DNA of 64,000 nt from Marinifilum flexuosum (lineage in GTDB: Bacteria; Bacteroidota; Bacteroidia; Bacteroidales; Marinifilaceae). Each line of letters opens with the position of its first letter. The first letter of the stretch is position 1. The DNA lies in contig NZ_RAPQ01000008.1 of the NCBI RefSeq assembly GCF_003610555.1, forward strand, positions 1 to 64,000, written 5' to 3'. Positions 39,333 through 48,878 of this stretch are shown here, one piece after another. A program made the position numbers and the translations under genes. Below the pieces are notes generated by a model, which saw only the letters and a program-made list of their open reading frames with translations, did not search any database and had not been told where the DNA came from.

Positions 39333-42300
39333 TTATCTTTTTTTATAACCGATAACAGCATTCGAAACCGAACGAGGTTCAGGTGGTAATGAAAAAATAT
39401 TTCGTTCGTAATTCGAATTGTATGGCGATATATTTAAAGTTTCTCCATTTACAACCAATGTTGAACTTCCGCCTGGATCGAATCCCATGGCTTTAACAAT
39501 ATTGTACTTCTCCAAAATTTCAGCCATATCGAAATGTGTAGCTCCCACCGATTCTCGAATTCTACCATTAATGGTTAGTACATATAAATTACCTGTCTTA
39601 TCAATTCCCACAGCAATTTTTGGACCTCTCATATCTGTAAAGTCCAATCGGGCGGCTTGTGTTTTTATAGAATTCTGTGTCTTCCATCCTTCCACTTTCA
39701 TATCGATACATTGCTTTCCTTTATTTAGTAACATCGGACCTGCTTCAACAGCATGCAAAACATTCTCTAAACCGTTCAGCGTAATTTCAAGTTTGTCACC
39801 AACATTTGCAATTGCCGATTTCATCACCGATAATGGAATGCATAAAGTTAATCCAACAGGAATTTGTTTTACTTCCTTGGAATCGTAAATGATTTCTTTT
39901 ACTGTATTTCCTGCCAATCGATATACAATACAATCTTTCGCTGGAATCATTTCTTCTTCGTACATTAAATCGAAGAAAGCGCATTTGTCTTCTTTAAATT
40001 CATTGTAATTTTTGGCATCAAATTGTAATTCGACATCATTTGTTTTTATTCTAATGCCCCTTTTACAATTTACTCTTTCAATATCTAGCTTACCAGATTT
40101 GTAGATTAACAATGCAGGCTTATTAAAGAGAGGCCCACTTAAGCACTTTCCGTTTGAGATTAATAATCCTAAAGGAGAACCAATATAGGATTCTGGTAAG
40201 CCCAATTTACCAACCAACTCTGGATTTAATATATAACCACCATTCCATGCAATTTTTGCTTGACACTTGTTAATTTCTTCAAACTCTTCTACAAAATTTG
40301 TTACCGTTTTTGTCTGCAATGAACTAACTGTGGTAAACTCCCAATTTTCATTATCATCTTGCACATTTGCCTTCGCTAAAATTCCATTCCATGGATATCC
40401 ATCATCATAAATTCCTGTTACATTCGAGTATTCTACATCTGCTTTTTCCTGATCGGATTTTGATATATTTTCCAATATCAATTTTAATGGAGAACCCTTG
40501 GTTTGGGCATCTTTTTGTATCAATTGTAGCAATTCTTGCTCGCCTAACTTTTCACTTAATTCTTTAAATAAGTCTGAATGCAATAGTTCCGAAAAATCCT
40601 TAGCCGTTTGCACGGGAGTTGGGTAAGCTAAGGTTGAACGAACTCCTGCAGGAACAAATTGAATGTATCCTGTATTGTTAGGAATTCCCATAATATTTGC
40701 TGCCAATTCGGTTGTTACTTTACCAATATGAAATCTGTCCAGATTCAATATGTCTGTCATAAAAGCAGCATTTCTTCTGTTCGATATTAAGTAACCATTC
40801 TTATCCATTACTTTTCGTAATGTCAATAAAGCCTTCTCTCCCATTTGTGGAATATGAATTCCTACAGTTAAAGAATCAATCGACACTACTTGTAGAATTT
40901 TTTTATCGTACAAAAGTTTTAATTCCTGGTCGGAACCACACTCAATAAATTCACGAATATCGCTCGCGGTTGTCCAATTGGTTAAAGCTTCTTCTGGAGC
41001 AAATACATATACCTTTTCAATGTTTTTACCCTTTAACTTTTCCTTGCAAATCGGATCATGCATATCCATTCCCAATCGACTTTTAATGGAATTCAGAACA
41101 AAATATTCAAGCTCATATTTCACATACTTCCCGGGAAAATATGCCAATGGAATATTCTGTTTCATCTTCTTGAAAAGGAAACTTCTGTCATCAATAGAAA
41201 TCATCGAAGAAGAGGTTAATTGAGAAAGAGCTAAATTTTTATCTATAAAAAACCTTGACGAACCACTCACCTTTCTTCCAATACCAGGAGGCAAATGTTT
41301 CGATTTAAGAAGATTTACCATACCCGATAATTCCTGATGTGTAAAATCATGAAACAGATAATAGTTTTTATTTCGATGTCGATAGGTAAAAGAATGGTCG
41401 TGTCTTATTGAAATCTCACCATTGCGAACAGCAAAAAGATTATCAATGGAGTTGTAAAAATTATGCACCTGTTCCAAACCTAAATTATCTGAATCCGGAT
41501 GGTCTTCAATCTGTCGCTTTGCAAAATAAAAAGTGCCTCCCCTAATTTCTTGCTCTTCCATTCTAAACGAACTTGGATCAATTAACGACTTTAAATAAAG
41601 CATAAAACCTAATCTTCCATAGCCTGGTAAATAGTGTCTGTTTTCAGTATTAACAAGAGCTTTAACATCATCATTGGTAAACCTTACTTTTGATTTGTAA
41701 AACTTGTAAAGCTCTCCAACTTCGTTTAAGTTTTTCTGATTAGACTGTAATTGTAAATAAAGTTTTTTTACGATTTCTTCTATACCCGAATTTAAAGAAT
41801 TGATGCTATATCTATTATCAATTACTTTTTTATTGTGACTCACACTTCGGTGATGAATGTGTGGAAAAAACACCTTCTCTATGGTTTCATTCACATGCGA
41901 ATCAAGTATGCTTCTGCCAGTAAACTCAATAACTTTTAATCTTTCCTTCTCAGGCAGATGTTCACCAATAACTTCTGCATAAACATTTTCTGGTTGGTAT
42001 CTTCTGCAGAATATAGGTACACCAGCTGCAGCAGCTTCTAAAATAGGTAAACCTCTCCCCTCTGTTTTCGATGGCAATAATATCAAAGAAGAAATACTGT
42101 ATAATTCAGGAATACCAATAGGATGTTCAAAATGATTCTTAAATCTTTTTTTATCCATCTCACTAAACAAAAATCCCAAGTATACTCTTTTTCTAAATTC
42201 CGGATCAATACGTTCTAAAAGTTCTTGAAATCGTGTTAACAATTTTTGAAAATAAGGATATTGCCCTAAAGGAATTGGTCCGGTAATTAATATGGTAATT

Positions 42301-43493
42301 TTTAAATCTTCCGATTCTCTGATTTTTTCTTTTAAACTCTCAACTTGTAACATTTTACCAACAAGATCGAATCCCAATTCAATCCTTTTTCTTGAAATCA
42401 CCCTGGTTGGTTGCAAAAAAATAATATTCTCAGACAAGAATTTATGCATCGCCTTTGTTTTGTATCCAATGTAAATGGGTTCGGGATTTTTCTTGCTCAC
42501 CAATTTGTATTCCAATACATCTTTTACCGAATAGCTAACCAATGCTTTTTTGTGATACCGGCTTAGCATCTTCTCCATCTGGAAAAGAGATTCTATTCTT
42601 CTTCTCTTATCAATATTGTTGTATTCAGTAGAATCAACAGCCGTTCCAATTTCAGTAACATTTGCAGGATTGTGTCCTTTATAATGTATCAGGTATTCAC
42701 TTTGCTTTTTGTTAATATTTACATTCATCCACGAACGCGATTCCCATGGATACAACACCTCCAGTTGTGAAAAAAATTCACCAAGATGTGAGTTCAGGAA
42801 GAAGAAATCACGAGGCCCTTTTTTCAATCCTTTTACCTCTTTGTTAATTTCAGAATTCCCTCCTTCCCAATAAAAATCATGATTATTATTAATTACAGGA
42901 ATACCCATGTATTCAGAAACCAAAACTGTAGCCAAAGCAGCGGCTACATTTCCCGGATTTGAACACAAGTTTATAAGATATAACAAGCCAATATTATTAT
43001 TATCTATATACGTAGCTAGCTTTTCACAAATGGAAAGAGTTTGATCCCAAAACTTTACAATCAAAGCATTGTATTCCTTACTTCCACGTTCCAATTTGGT
43101 AAAGTAGAAATCTTTGTATAGTGTCCAATCATCAAATCCCTGCATTTCTTCAATGGCAAAGGTTTTGGTTCTTGAATCCATAATCTTAGAAGCCTCTGGA
43201 TAAAATTTACCAGCGATATAATGTATTTTAATATCATCGCCAAAATTGTACCGGAATGTTTTTGCATATTTCTCTACCTCTATACTAACACCATCAATAG
43301 AATAATAAAAGGTAGAAAAAGCAATCCCTTTTTTATTAATATTAGATTTAAACCTTTCAAAACTTTGATTAAACTCAACTACCGGAATTGATTTGTTTTC
43401 CTTAAAACGATCAATAAACAATCCTAAATCAAACCATGTTTTAATTTTTTCAGAACACAACATCTCCATCAATTCAGTAGCTTTCATAGTCAT
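39333..43493 (-). CDS. Large glycosyltransferase fused to a phosphodiester-glycosidase (NAGPA-like) domain
   Basis: The 1386-residue cytoplasmic-looking protein (no signal peptide) has three parts. Residues 1-600 form a GT-B glycosyltransferase of the GT4 type (NPGNVAAALA, NNNHDFYWEGG, YSISSLILLPSKTEGRGLPILEAAAAGVP). Residues 600-1060 are a linker domain I do not recognise. Residues 1070-1386 match phosphodiester glycosidases: AWNGGYILNP, SPLGLLISNGK, then GFDPGGSSTLVVNGE and RSVSNAVIGY. The first half would build a sugar phosphate or glycan; the last domain cleaves sugar-1-phosphodiesters in known homologues. Such a fusion is unusual. The start could also be the second ATG, two codons in. 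Confidence 0.82.
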   Translation of the reverse strand: MTMKATELMEMLCSEKIKTWFDLGLFIDRFKENKSIPVVEFNQSFERFKSNINKKGIAFSTFYYSIDGVSIEVEKYAKTFRYNFGDDIKIHYIAGKFYPEASKIMDSRTKTFAIEEMQGFDDWTLYKDFYFTKLERGSKEYNALIVKFWDQTLSICEKLATYIDNNNIGLLYLINLCSNPGNVAAALATVLVSEYMGIPVINNNHDFYWEGGNSEINKEVKGLKKGPRDFFFLNSHLGEFFSQLEVLYPWESRSWMNVNINKKQSEYLIHYKGHNPANVTEIGTAVDSTEYNNIDKRRRIESLFQMEKMLSRYHKKALVSYSVKDVLEYKLVSKKNPEPIYIGYKTKAMHKFLSENIIFLQPTRVISRKRIELGFDLVGKMLQVESLKEKIRESEDLKITILITGPIPLGQYPYFQKLLTRFQELLERIDPEFRKRVYLGFLFSEMDKKRFKNHFEHPIGIPELYSISSLILLPSKTEGRGLPILEAAAAGVPIFCRRYQPENVYAEVIGEHLPEKERLKVIEFTGRSILDSHVNETIEKVFFPHIHHRSVSHNKKVIDNRYSINSLNSGIEEIVKKLYLQLQSNQKNLNEVGELYKFYKSKVRFTNDDVKALVNTENRHYLPGYGRLGFMLYLKSLIDPSSFRMEEQEIRGGTFYFAKRQIEDHPDSDNLGLEQVHNFYNSIDNLFAVRNGEISIRHDHSFTYRHRNKNYYLFHDFTHQELSGMVNLLKSKHLPPGIGRKVSGSSRFFIDKNLALSQLTSSSMISIDDRSFLFKKMKQNIPLAYFPGKYVKYELEYFVLNSIKSRLGMDMHDPICKEKLKGKNIEKVYVFAPEEALTNWTTASDIREFIECGSDQELKLLYDKKILQVVSIDSLTVGIHIPQMGEKALLTLRKVMDKNGYLISNRRNAAFMTDILNLDRFHIGKVTTELAANIMGIPNNTGYIQFVPAGVRSTLAYPTPVQTAKDFSELLHSDLFKELSEKLGEQELLQLIQKDAQTKGSPLKLILENISKSDQEKADVEYSNVTGIYDDGYPWNGILAKANVQDDNENWEFTTVSSLQTKTVTNFVEEFEEINKCQAKIAWNGGYILNPELVGKLGLPESYIGSPLGLLISNGKCLSGPLFNKPALLIYKSGKLDIERVNCKRGIRIKTNDVELQFDAKNYNEFKEDKCAFFDLMYEEEMIPAKDCIVYRLAGNTVKEIIYDSKEVKQIPVGLTLCIPLSVMKSAIANVGDKLEITLNGLENVLHAVEAGPMLLNKGKQCIDMKVEGWKTQNSIKTQAARLDFTDMRGPKIAVGIDKTGNLYVLTINGRIRESVGATHFDMAEILEKYNIVKAMGFDPGGSSTLVVNGETLNISPYNSNYERNIFSLPPEPRSVSNAVIGYKKR

Positions 43494-43620
43494 AATAGGC
43501 AGAATTCAGTTTAACAAAATTTCAAATAATATTCAAATTACGAAATTCTGGTAAATTGGTCAATAGCATATTGATTCAAACATATTTATACTATGAACTT
43601 GATAACTTAAAATAGCTTGC

Positions 43621-43628
43621 TAACTTTG
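43621..43628 (+). promoter_or_regulatory. -7 box for the VanZ-family gene
   Basis: TAACTTTG matches TAnnTTTG and lies 28 bp before the ATG at 43657. Confidence 0.5.
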
Positions 43629-43656
43629 AGCAACTATTATCGATATACATTAATTT

Positions 43657-44085
43657 ATGAAGAGAAAATTGTTCTGGCGAAATATTATTTGGGCAATAAT
43701 TATATTTATTTTGTGCTCTATTCCAGGCAACGATTTACCAAAAACATCTGCCATTCACATTCCACATTTCGACAAGATTGTTCACTTTGGAATGTTCTTT
43801 ATTATGGGAATTTTTTTAATGGCTGAGCTAAGTTTTCAAACCAAGTTAAAAAAATCTCAAATAATTCTGATAACAGTATTTTTAGTTGCTGCTTATGGTG
43901 GTGCAATAGAATATTTACAGCAAAATTATTTTACAAATCGTAGTGGTGATTATATTGATTTAGCAGCAGATATTTTGGGAGGAATTGTTGCAATTTTACT
44001 TTATCCATGGATTAAAAAACAAAAGGACTTGCTGTTAAATCGCAAGCCCTTTAGTGAAATATCTTTTCTAAAGAAAATCTTATAG
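43657..44085 (+). CDS. VanZ-family membrane protein
   Basis: A protein of 142 residues with about four membrane segments and the VanZ-like pattern LCSIPGNDLPKTSAIHIPHFDKIVHFGMFFIMG, with later GAIEYLQQNYFTNRSGDYIDLAADILGGI, the conserved charged residues of the family. VanZ-like proteins confer low-level teicoplanin resistance in enterococci, but most homologues have no known drug role. The start MKRKLFW is used because the preceding frame overlaps the promoter. The 3' end overlaps the IscR-like gene by 6 bp. Confidence 0.87.
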   Translation: MKRKLFWRNIIWAIIIFILCSIPGNDLPKTSAIHIPHFDKIVHFGMFFIMGIFLMAELSFQTKLKKSQIILITVFLVAAYGGAIEYLQQNYFTNRSGDYIDLAADILGGIVAILLYPWIKKQKDLLLNRKPFSEISFLKKIL

Positions 44086-44523
44086 AGTTATATACTCATT
44101 CGTATTTTCCATTTCGGTAATTAATTGACCAATAGTTTTTCCTTTAAACAGATCATATATCTGTTTTCTGATGTGTCCAAACTGATTATGAACAGGACAA
44201 GCTGCTTGTGCTTTATCATCAGATTTACATGGACGAATTCCAATTAAACAATTTTCAAACATATCCAATCCATCAACAATCTCAACAATATTCATCAGGG
44301 TAATTTCACTTGGATCTTTACCCATTCCAAATCCACCGTGAGGTCCTTTTGTTGATGTTAGTAACTTTTGTCTTGCAAGACTTTGCAAAATTTTACCCAA
44401 AAATGGTGTTGGAATTTCCAGCTCCTCTGATATCTTCTTTATTCCTATTTTTTTGCCTTCTTTTGCATTTATCGACAAATAAATTACTGAGCGAATTGCA
44501 TATTTACAAGTATTCGATAACAT
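44080..44523 (-). CDS. Rrf2-family regulator with IscR-like Fe-S ligands
   Basis: The 147-residue protein has an N-terminal winged helix (about 1-65; NTCKYAIRSVIYLS, ISEELEIPTPFLGKILQSLARQKLLTSTKGPHGGFGM) and a cysteine loop FENCLIGIRPC with ACPVH: three cysteines plus a Cys-x2-His histidine, as in IscR's [2Fe-2S] site, though spacing is C-x6-C-x8-C rather than C-x5-C-x5-C. It probably senses iron-sulfur status, oxidants or nitric oxide. No iron-sulfur assembly genes are adjacent, so its targets are unknown. Confidence 0.87.
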   Translation of the reverse strand: MLSNTCKYAIRSVIYLSINAKEGKKIGIKKISEELEIPTPFLGKILQSLARQKLLTSTKGPHGGFGMGKDPSEITLMNIVEIVDGLDMFENCLIGIRPCKSDDKAQAACPVHNQFGHIRKQIYDLFKGKTIGQLITEMENTNEYITL

Positions 44524-44655
44524 CTTTAATTTTTATTTTTACTCCACATTTATCTAACAATCAGGTCAAAGATAACAATAATTACAACTAATTAAGCATC
44601 TTTAATTCTTTAATTCCTTATTTATTATGATTCTTTTTATTATAAAAGCCCCATT

Positions 44656-45093
44656 TTACAAAGGAATCTTATCAATTCGCTTCTGGTGTCTGCCACCTTC
44701 AAATTCAGTATTTAGAAAGATTGTTGCAATTTCTTTTACCTCTTCAAATGAAATAAATCTAGCAGGAATACCACATATATTTGCATCATTATGCAATCTT
44801 GCTAAACCAGCAATTTCCGCAGTCCAACACAAAGCTGCACGAACTTTTTGGTGTTTGTTAGCTGTCATGGTAATACCATTTCCACTTCCACATAGAGTAA
44901 AGCCAAAATCAAACTCTCCTGCTTCAACTGCTGCAGCTAATGGATGAGCTGTGTCAGGATAATCCATACTTTCTTCAGAGTTAGTACCGAAATCTTTTAC
45001 TTCATATCCCTCTGCTTTCAAAATTTCAGACAAATCATTTTTAAACTGAAATCCTGCATGATCAGCAGCCAATGCAATTCTTAGTTTTTTCAT
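44656..45093 (-). CDS. rpiB: Ribose 5-phosphate isomerase B
   Basis: Interconverts ribose and ribulose 5-phosphate in the pentose phosphate pathway. The 145-residue protein begins IALAADHAGFQFKNDL, has DFGTNSEESMDYPDTAHPLA, and the catalytic Cys in FTLCGSGNGITMTANKH, all standard for RpiB; length is typical. It is single with no clear operon partner. Confidence 0.95.
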   Translation of the reverse strand: MKKLRIALAADHAGFQFKNDLSEILKAEGYEVKDFGTNSEESMDYPDTAHPLAAAVEAGEFDFGFTLCGSGNGITMTANKHQKVRAALCWTAEIAGLARLHNDANICGIPARFISFEEVKEIATIFLNTEFEGGRHQKRIDKIPL

Positions 45094-45303
45094 CTTATTA
45101 AAATTATTAAAGACAGTGTTGCCTTTATGTGGTTTTTGTTCAAGTTAATTTTGGAGTACAAAACTAAGTAAATTATATGAGTTGTTTTTAAAAAGACCAA
45201 TTTTCCAATCCTAAAATCAGGCATTTTGTCTAAAACTGCATATTAAATGAATTGTTGAAACGCATCAATCTGAAATAAAACAGTTTAGCCAGACGCTTTC
45301 CAC

Positions 45304-45728
45304 TTATGAACAGATTTGTTCACATTCAGTTAACATACTGTTGATTTTTCCTTATTAAAAATCCCAAAGTATTTTTTGGAACTAACAAAATTGAAATTGT
45401 ATAGAAAAATATTTCCCAGGTACCAATTTTATTTTTTACCAGTGTTATCAAAGCTTTCAACCAGTTATCAACACTCTGTTAATATCTGCAGATAACTAAA
45501 TTATCAAAAATCAGAGTTATCAACAAGAAGTTAATAAAGTATACATTTCACTATATTTCAGACTCTCTATATTAACAATTGGTGTTGATATCCTGTTATT
45601 AGACTATTTTCTAGCAGAAAAACAATAAAATTCATGCTCTCTTACCAACACTATTAACAGGATATAATAATCATCTTATTTTTTAGAAATTTTAAAAAAA
45701 TTAATATTAATAATATGAGTGTTGATAA
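45304..45728. other. AT-rich gap with clustered DnaA-box-like sites (candidate origin)
   Basis: The 752-bp gap between rpiB and the receiver gene has no gene. It holds TTATCAACA (one mismatch from the DnaA box TTATCCACA) at 45465 and 45517 on the plus strand and at 45720-45728 on the minus strand, with related TTATCAAAG (45445), TTATCAAAA (45502), TTATGAACA (45304-45312) and minus-strand ATATCAACA (45583-45591). An A/T stretch at 45675-45718 could unwind. These are the ingredients of oriC, but a regulatory region or chance in AT-rich DNA is possible. Confidence 0.35.
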
Positions 45729-45845
45729 TTGCGATAAGGGATAAAATCAAGATTGAAATTCAACAGTGAATTGTTGGGTGTGTTTACTTAATTATTTCAA
45801 TGATTTTGTTATCTTGCAATCTATAGAAAATCCACACTGAAGAGA

Positions 45846-46229
45846 ATGAGTTGGGAAGCTAAAAATTATTCGATACTTCTTGTTGAAGACAACAAATTGA
45901 ATCAAACGGTAGTTAAATTTACTTTAAAGCGATATGGTTATTTAATCGATGTCGCTAATAATGGTTTGGAAGCTGTCGATATGTATAAAGAGGGAAATTA
46001 TGATTTTATTCTAATGGATGTAATGATGCCAGAAATGGACGGATTAGAAGCTACAAAAATCATAAGAGAAATTGAAAATGGGCAGGAGCGCATTCCAATT
46101 ATTGCTCTCACAGCCGATATAATGGTCGCTAACGAAGAAAAATGTATCGAGAATGGTATGGATGCACACTTGTCGAAACCCTTCGATGTGGACCATCTAT
46201 TTAAGGTTTTAACAAATCTAGGTTTGTAA
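45846..46229 (+). CDS. Single-domain response regulator (CheY-like receiver)
   Basis: A stand-alone receiver of 127 residues: LLVEDNKLNQ with the acidic pair, phospho-Asp in FILMDVMMPEMDG (about 57), Thr in IIALTAD and Lys in HLSKPFD. There is no output domain, so it acts by protein contact or as a phospho-relay, for example with the soluble kinase at 47747-48610 in the same neighbourhood. That pairing is inference. Confidence 0.9.
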   Translation: MSWEAKNYSILLVEDNKLNQTVVKFTLKRYGYLIDVANNGLEAVDMYKEGNYDFILMDVMMPEMDGLEATKIIREIENGQERIPIIALTADIMVANEEKCIENGMDAHLSKPFDVDHLFKVLTNLGL

Positions 46230-46318
46230 TTCTCTATTCATGGTATCTTTCACAAATTTTTAACAAGCATTGTTTACTTTTGATTAAGGATTTCTACTGG
46301 AATTAAAGATTTTAAGAT

Positions 46319-46326
46319 TATTTTTG
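46319..46326 (+). promoter_or_regulatory. Promoter-like box ending 4 bp before the ruvB start
   Basis: TATTTTTG matches TAnnTTTG. The -33 element is not evident. If used, the ruvB mRNA would be nearly leaderless. Confidence 0.35.
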
Positions 46327-46330
46327 TCGC

Positions 46331-47353
46331 ATGGATGATAACCTGGACATACGAAGCCATAACTTTTCGGATAAAGAAAAAGAATTAGATAATAAACTAA
46401 GACCACTTCAGTTTTCAGATTTCCGTGGACAAAAGAAAATTGTTGAGAATCTAAATGTATTTGTTGCAGCTGCAAAAATGCGCGAGGAAGCATTAGATCA
46501 TGTTTTACTTCATGGACCTCCCGGACTTGGAAAAACTACTTTATCAAATATTCTTGCCAACGAATTAGGAGTTGGATTAAAAGTTACTTCAGGACCAGTT
46601 CTTGATAAACCTGGTGATCTTGCAGGTTTGTTAACCAATTTGGAACCAAATGATGTTCTTTTTATCGATGAAATTCATAGATTAAGTCCTATTGTAGAGG
46701 AGTATTTATACTCTGCAATGGAGGATTTTAAAATTGATATCATGATTGATAAGGGGCCTGCAGCAAGATCAATTCAATTGGAGTTAAATCCTTTTACTTT
46801 AATTGGAGCAACAACTCGTTCTGGGTTGTTAACCTCACCTTTAAGAGCGCGATTTGGTATAAATTGTCATCTCGAATATTACGACCTGCCAATACTATCT
46901 AAAATAGTAGAACGTAGTGCAAGTATTCTTGATGTTGAAATTACTCATGAAGCAGCTGGAGAAATTGCATCAAGAAGTAGAGGAACACCTCGTATTGTAA
47001 ATGCTCTTTTGCGTAGAGTAAGAGATTTTGCTCAAGTAAAAGGAAACGGATCCATTGATATAGAAATTACCAAATTTTCTCTTGAAGCTTTAAATATCGA
47101 TAAGCATGGTTTGGATGAGATGGACAACAGGATTTTAAACACGCTAATTGATAAATTTAGTGGAGGACCAGTTGGAATATCTACCATTGCAACTGCAGTA
47201 GGCGAGGATAGTGGCACAATTGAGGAGGTATATGAACCATTTTTGATTAAAGAAGGATTCATTAAACGTACTCCGCGAGGAAGAGAAGTTACTCCTTTAG
47301 CTTATTCGCATCTTGGAAAAAACAATTTCAATGATCCAGAATTACTTTTCTAG
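46331..47353 (+). CDS. ruvB: Holliday junction branch-migration helicase subunit RuvB
   Basis: AAA+ motor that drives branch migration with RuvA during recombination repair. The 340-residue protein has Walker [12 protein letters not shown] (about 65-75), Walker B FIDEIHRL, sensor 1 GATTRSGLL, the arginine-finger region PLRARFG and the C-terminal winged helix ([30 protein letters not shown]). All motifs are intact. It is followed by a small membrane protein gene 12 bp downstream. Confidence 0.96.
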   Translation: MDDNLDIRSHNFSDKEKELDNKLRPLQFSDFRGQKKIVENLNVFVAAAKMREEALDHVLLHGPPGLGKTTLSNILANELGVGLKVTSGPVLDKPGDLAGLLTNLEPNDVLFIDEIHRLSPIVEEYLYSAMEDFKIDIMIDKGPAARSIQLELNPFTLIGATTRSGLLTSPLRARFGINCHLEYYDLPILSKIVERSASILDVEITHEAAGEIASRSRGTPRIVNALLRRVRDFAQVKGNGSIDIEITKFSLEALNIDKHGLDEMDNRILNTLIDKFSGGPVGISTIATAVGEDSGTIEEVYEPFLIKEGFIKRTPRGREVTPLAYSHLGKNNFNDPELLF

Positions 47354-47365
47354 AAATACTTTAAT

Positions 47366-47695
47366 ATGAAACGATTACTATCAATTCTTTATACGCTTGC
47401 AACGGTGTTAATTATTGTAGGCGCACTTTTTATTTTACAAGCTGAATCGTATGGAGTAGCCATTTTGGCTTCGGGTGTGGGCCTAAATATAGTTTACAGA
47501 ATATTTAATTTGAATACTGAAAGAATAAGTCAATTAAAATTTTCTGAACTTTTAAAAGTATTAGGAATTATTTTAATGCTTGTAGCATGTATACTGATTT
47601 TTACAGATTATGATCAGAAGTATAACATGATGATTTTTGCAGTAGTACTCGATGTTATTATCAATTACAAAGAAATAACTCTTAAAACAAAATAG
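47366..47695 (+). CDS. Small integral membrane protein, unknown function
   Basis: This 109-residue protein has about four membrane segments (LSILYTLATVLIIVGALFIL, YGVAILASGVGLNIVY, LLKVLGIILMLVACILIF, MIFAVVLDVIINY). It is not recognised as a named family. It is cotranscribed with ruvB (12 bp gap) and ends in a terminator. Confidence 0.8.
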   Translation: MKRLLSILYTLATVLIIVGALFILQAESYGVAILASGVGLNIVYRIFNLNTERISQLKFSELLKVLGIILMLVACILIFTDYDQKYNMMIFAVVLDVIINYKEITLKTK

Positions 47696-47728
47696 AAAAA
47701 GGAGCTTGTGACCAGCAAGCTCCTTTTA
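47696..47728 (+). terminator. Terminator after the ruvB operon
   Basis: AAAAAGGAGCTTG, 7-nt loop, CAAGCTCCTTTT. It also faces the converging kinase gene. Confidence 0.85.
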
Positions 47729-47746
47729 ACATCCCTAGTAATTTTC

Positions 47747-48610
47747 CTAAATAGCAATATTCTTTCGAGTATTAGACGAAGAATATATTTCGTTAATATT
47801 TTGTTTCAATATAGCTTCAATTTTTTCTTTGAGTACAAGATTTGATTCTGAGAATTTAAATGGAATGGTAAAGTAGAATATTGAACCATTTCCCAAGTTT
47901 GAATCGATGTATAACTTGCCTCCAAGAAATTCAACCAATTCTTTGCTGATACTTAAGCCCAAACCAGCACCTGAATGTTCTCTGGTATATGAATTATCAA
48001 CTTGGGTAAATTTCTTAAATATTTTTGCTTGTTGCTGATCACTTATTCCAGGTCCAGTATCTTTCACATAGAAAAGAATATTGTGTCTGTCCTGAATTGC
48101 ACAACCAAAATCAATTTCTCCTGAGCTTGTAAATTTCAATGCATTATCAAGGAGATAACATAGTACTTTGGTTAGTTTTTTCTGATCAGTGAATATTTTA
48201 TTATCACGTAAATCTTCGGTATAATTTAAAACCAAATTTTTACCGCTCATATTAATCTTTTGCCCGTAGGCCGAGTACAATGTAACCAGTAAATCATGTA
48301 CTTCAATTTCTGATTCGTTGTATTCTAATGAACCGCTTTCTAATTGCGATAGTTCTAGGATTCTATTGAATAGATCCAGTAATTCTTTACTGCTCGATGA
48401 CAGTATTTTTGTAAATTCATTTCGATCCTCTTTTGATAAAGTATCATCACGAAGAAGTTCTGATGCTCCTACAATCGCATTCATCGGCGTTCGAATTTCA
48501 TGCGACATATTGGCTAAAAATGCATCCTTCAGCTTCTCGGTCTTTTCGAGCTGAGCTTGCGCTTCTGCTAATTGTCGTTGCAATTCTTTATATGTAGGAC
48601 GTTTCTCCAT
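47747..48610 (-). CDS. Soluble histidine kinase
   Basis: The 287-residue kinase has no membrane segment or sensor domain. A short coiled coil (about 5-30) leads into FLANMSHEIRTPMNAIVG (His at about 37) and an ATP-binding domain (LCYLLDNALKFTSSGEIDF, DTGPGISDQQQAKIFKKFTQ, GAGLGLSISKELV). It is a cytoplasmic hybrid-type core without receiver. It lies 115 bp downstream of the last Gly-Gly peptide gene on the same strand, so read-through transcription is possible; a receiver gene at 45846 is 1.5 kb away. Its signal is not visible. Confidence 0.88.
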   Translation of the reverse strand: MEKRPTYKELQRQLAEAQAQLEKTEKLKDAFLANMSHEIRTPMNAIVGASELLRDDTLSKEDRNEFTKILSSSSKELLDLFNRILELSQLESGSLEYNESEIEVHDLLVTLYSAYGQKINMSGKNLVLNYTEDLRDNKIFTDQKKLTKVLCYLLDNALKFTSSGEIDFGCAIQDRHNILFYVKDTGPGISDQQQAKIFKKFTQVDNSYTREHSGAGLGLSISKELVEFLGGKLYIDSNLGNGSIFYFTIPFKFSESNLVLKEKIEAILKQNINEIYSSSNTRKNIAI

Positions 48611-48725
48611 TTAAATGAATTTGTCTTTAATTTCTTTACATTTCTTGATTATAGCCTACACTACAAGGCTCAACCAAATACATCTTTTAAAGATGCAATC
48701 ATGAAAATATGGTATGGGAATTTTG

Positions 48726-48818
48726 TTAGACTAGAATGTCTTCATTTATCGACTTATCTTGGTAACCACCAAGTGTATTGTCTTGCTCCTGAATTGTTAA
48801 TTCTTCAAAGGTATTCAT
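48726..48818 (-). CDS. Gly-Gly leader peptide, copy 5 (diverged leader, Cys to Ser core)
   Basis: A 30-residue peptide: leader MNTFEELTIQEQDNTLGG (18 residues, only M, F4, E5, L7 and GG shared with the other four copies), then core YQDKSINEDILV. The core matches the others at 11 of 12 positions; the cysteine is serine. Since leader and spacer have diverged but the core has not, the core is under selection. It is the copy closest to the histidine kinase gene. An imperfect hairpin at about 48684-48698 lies downstream. Confidence 0.8.
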   Translation of the reverse strand: MNTFEELTIQEQDNTLGGYQDKSINEDILV

Positions 48819-48878
48819 ATTGAATAAGATAAAAGAGTAGTAAATATAAAAAATACGATCTACTTATTCAAATTTTTC

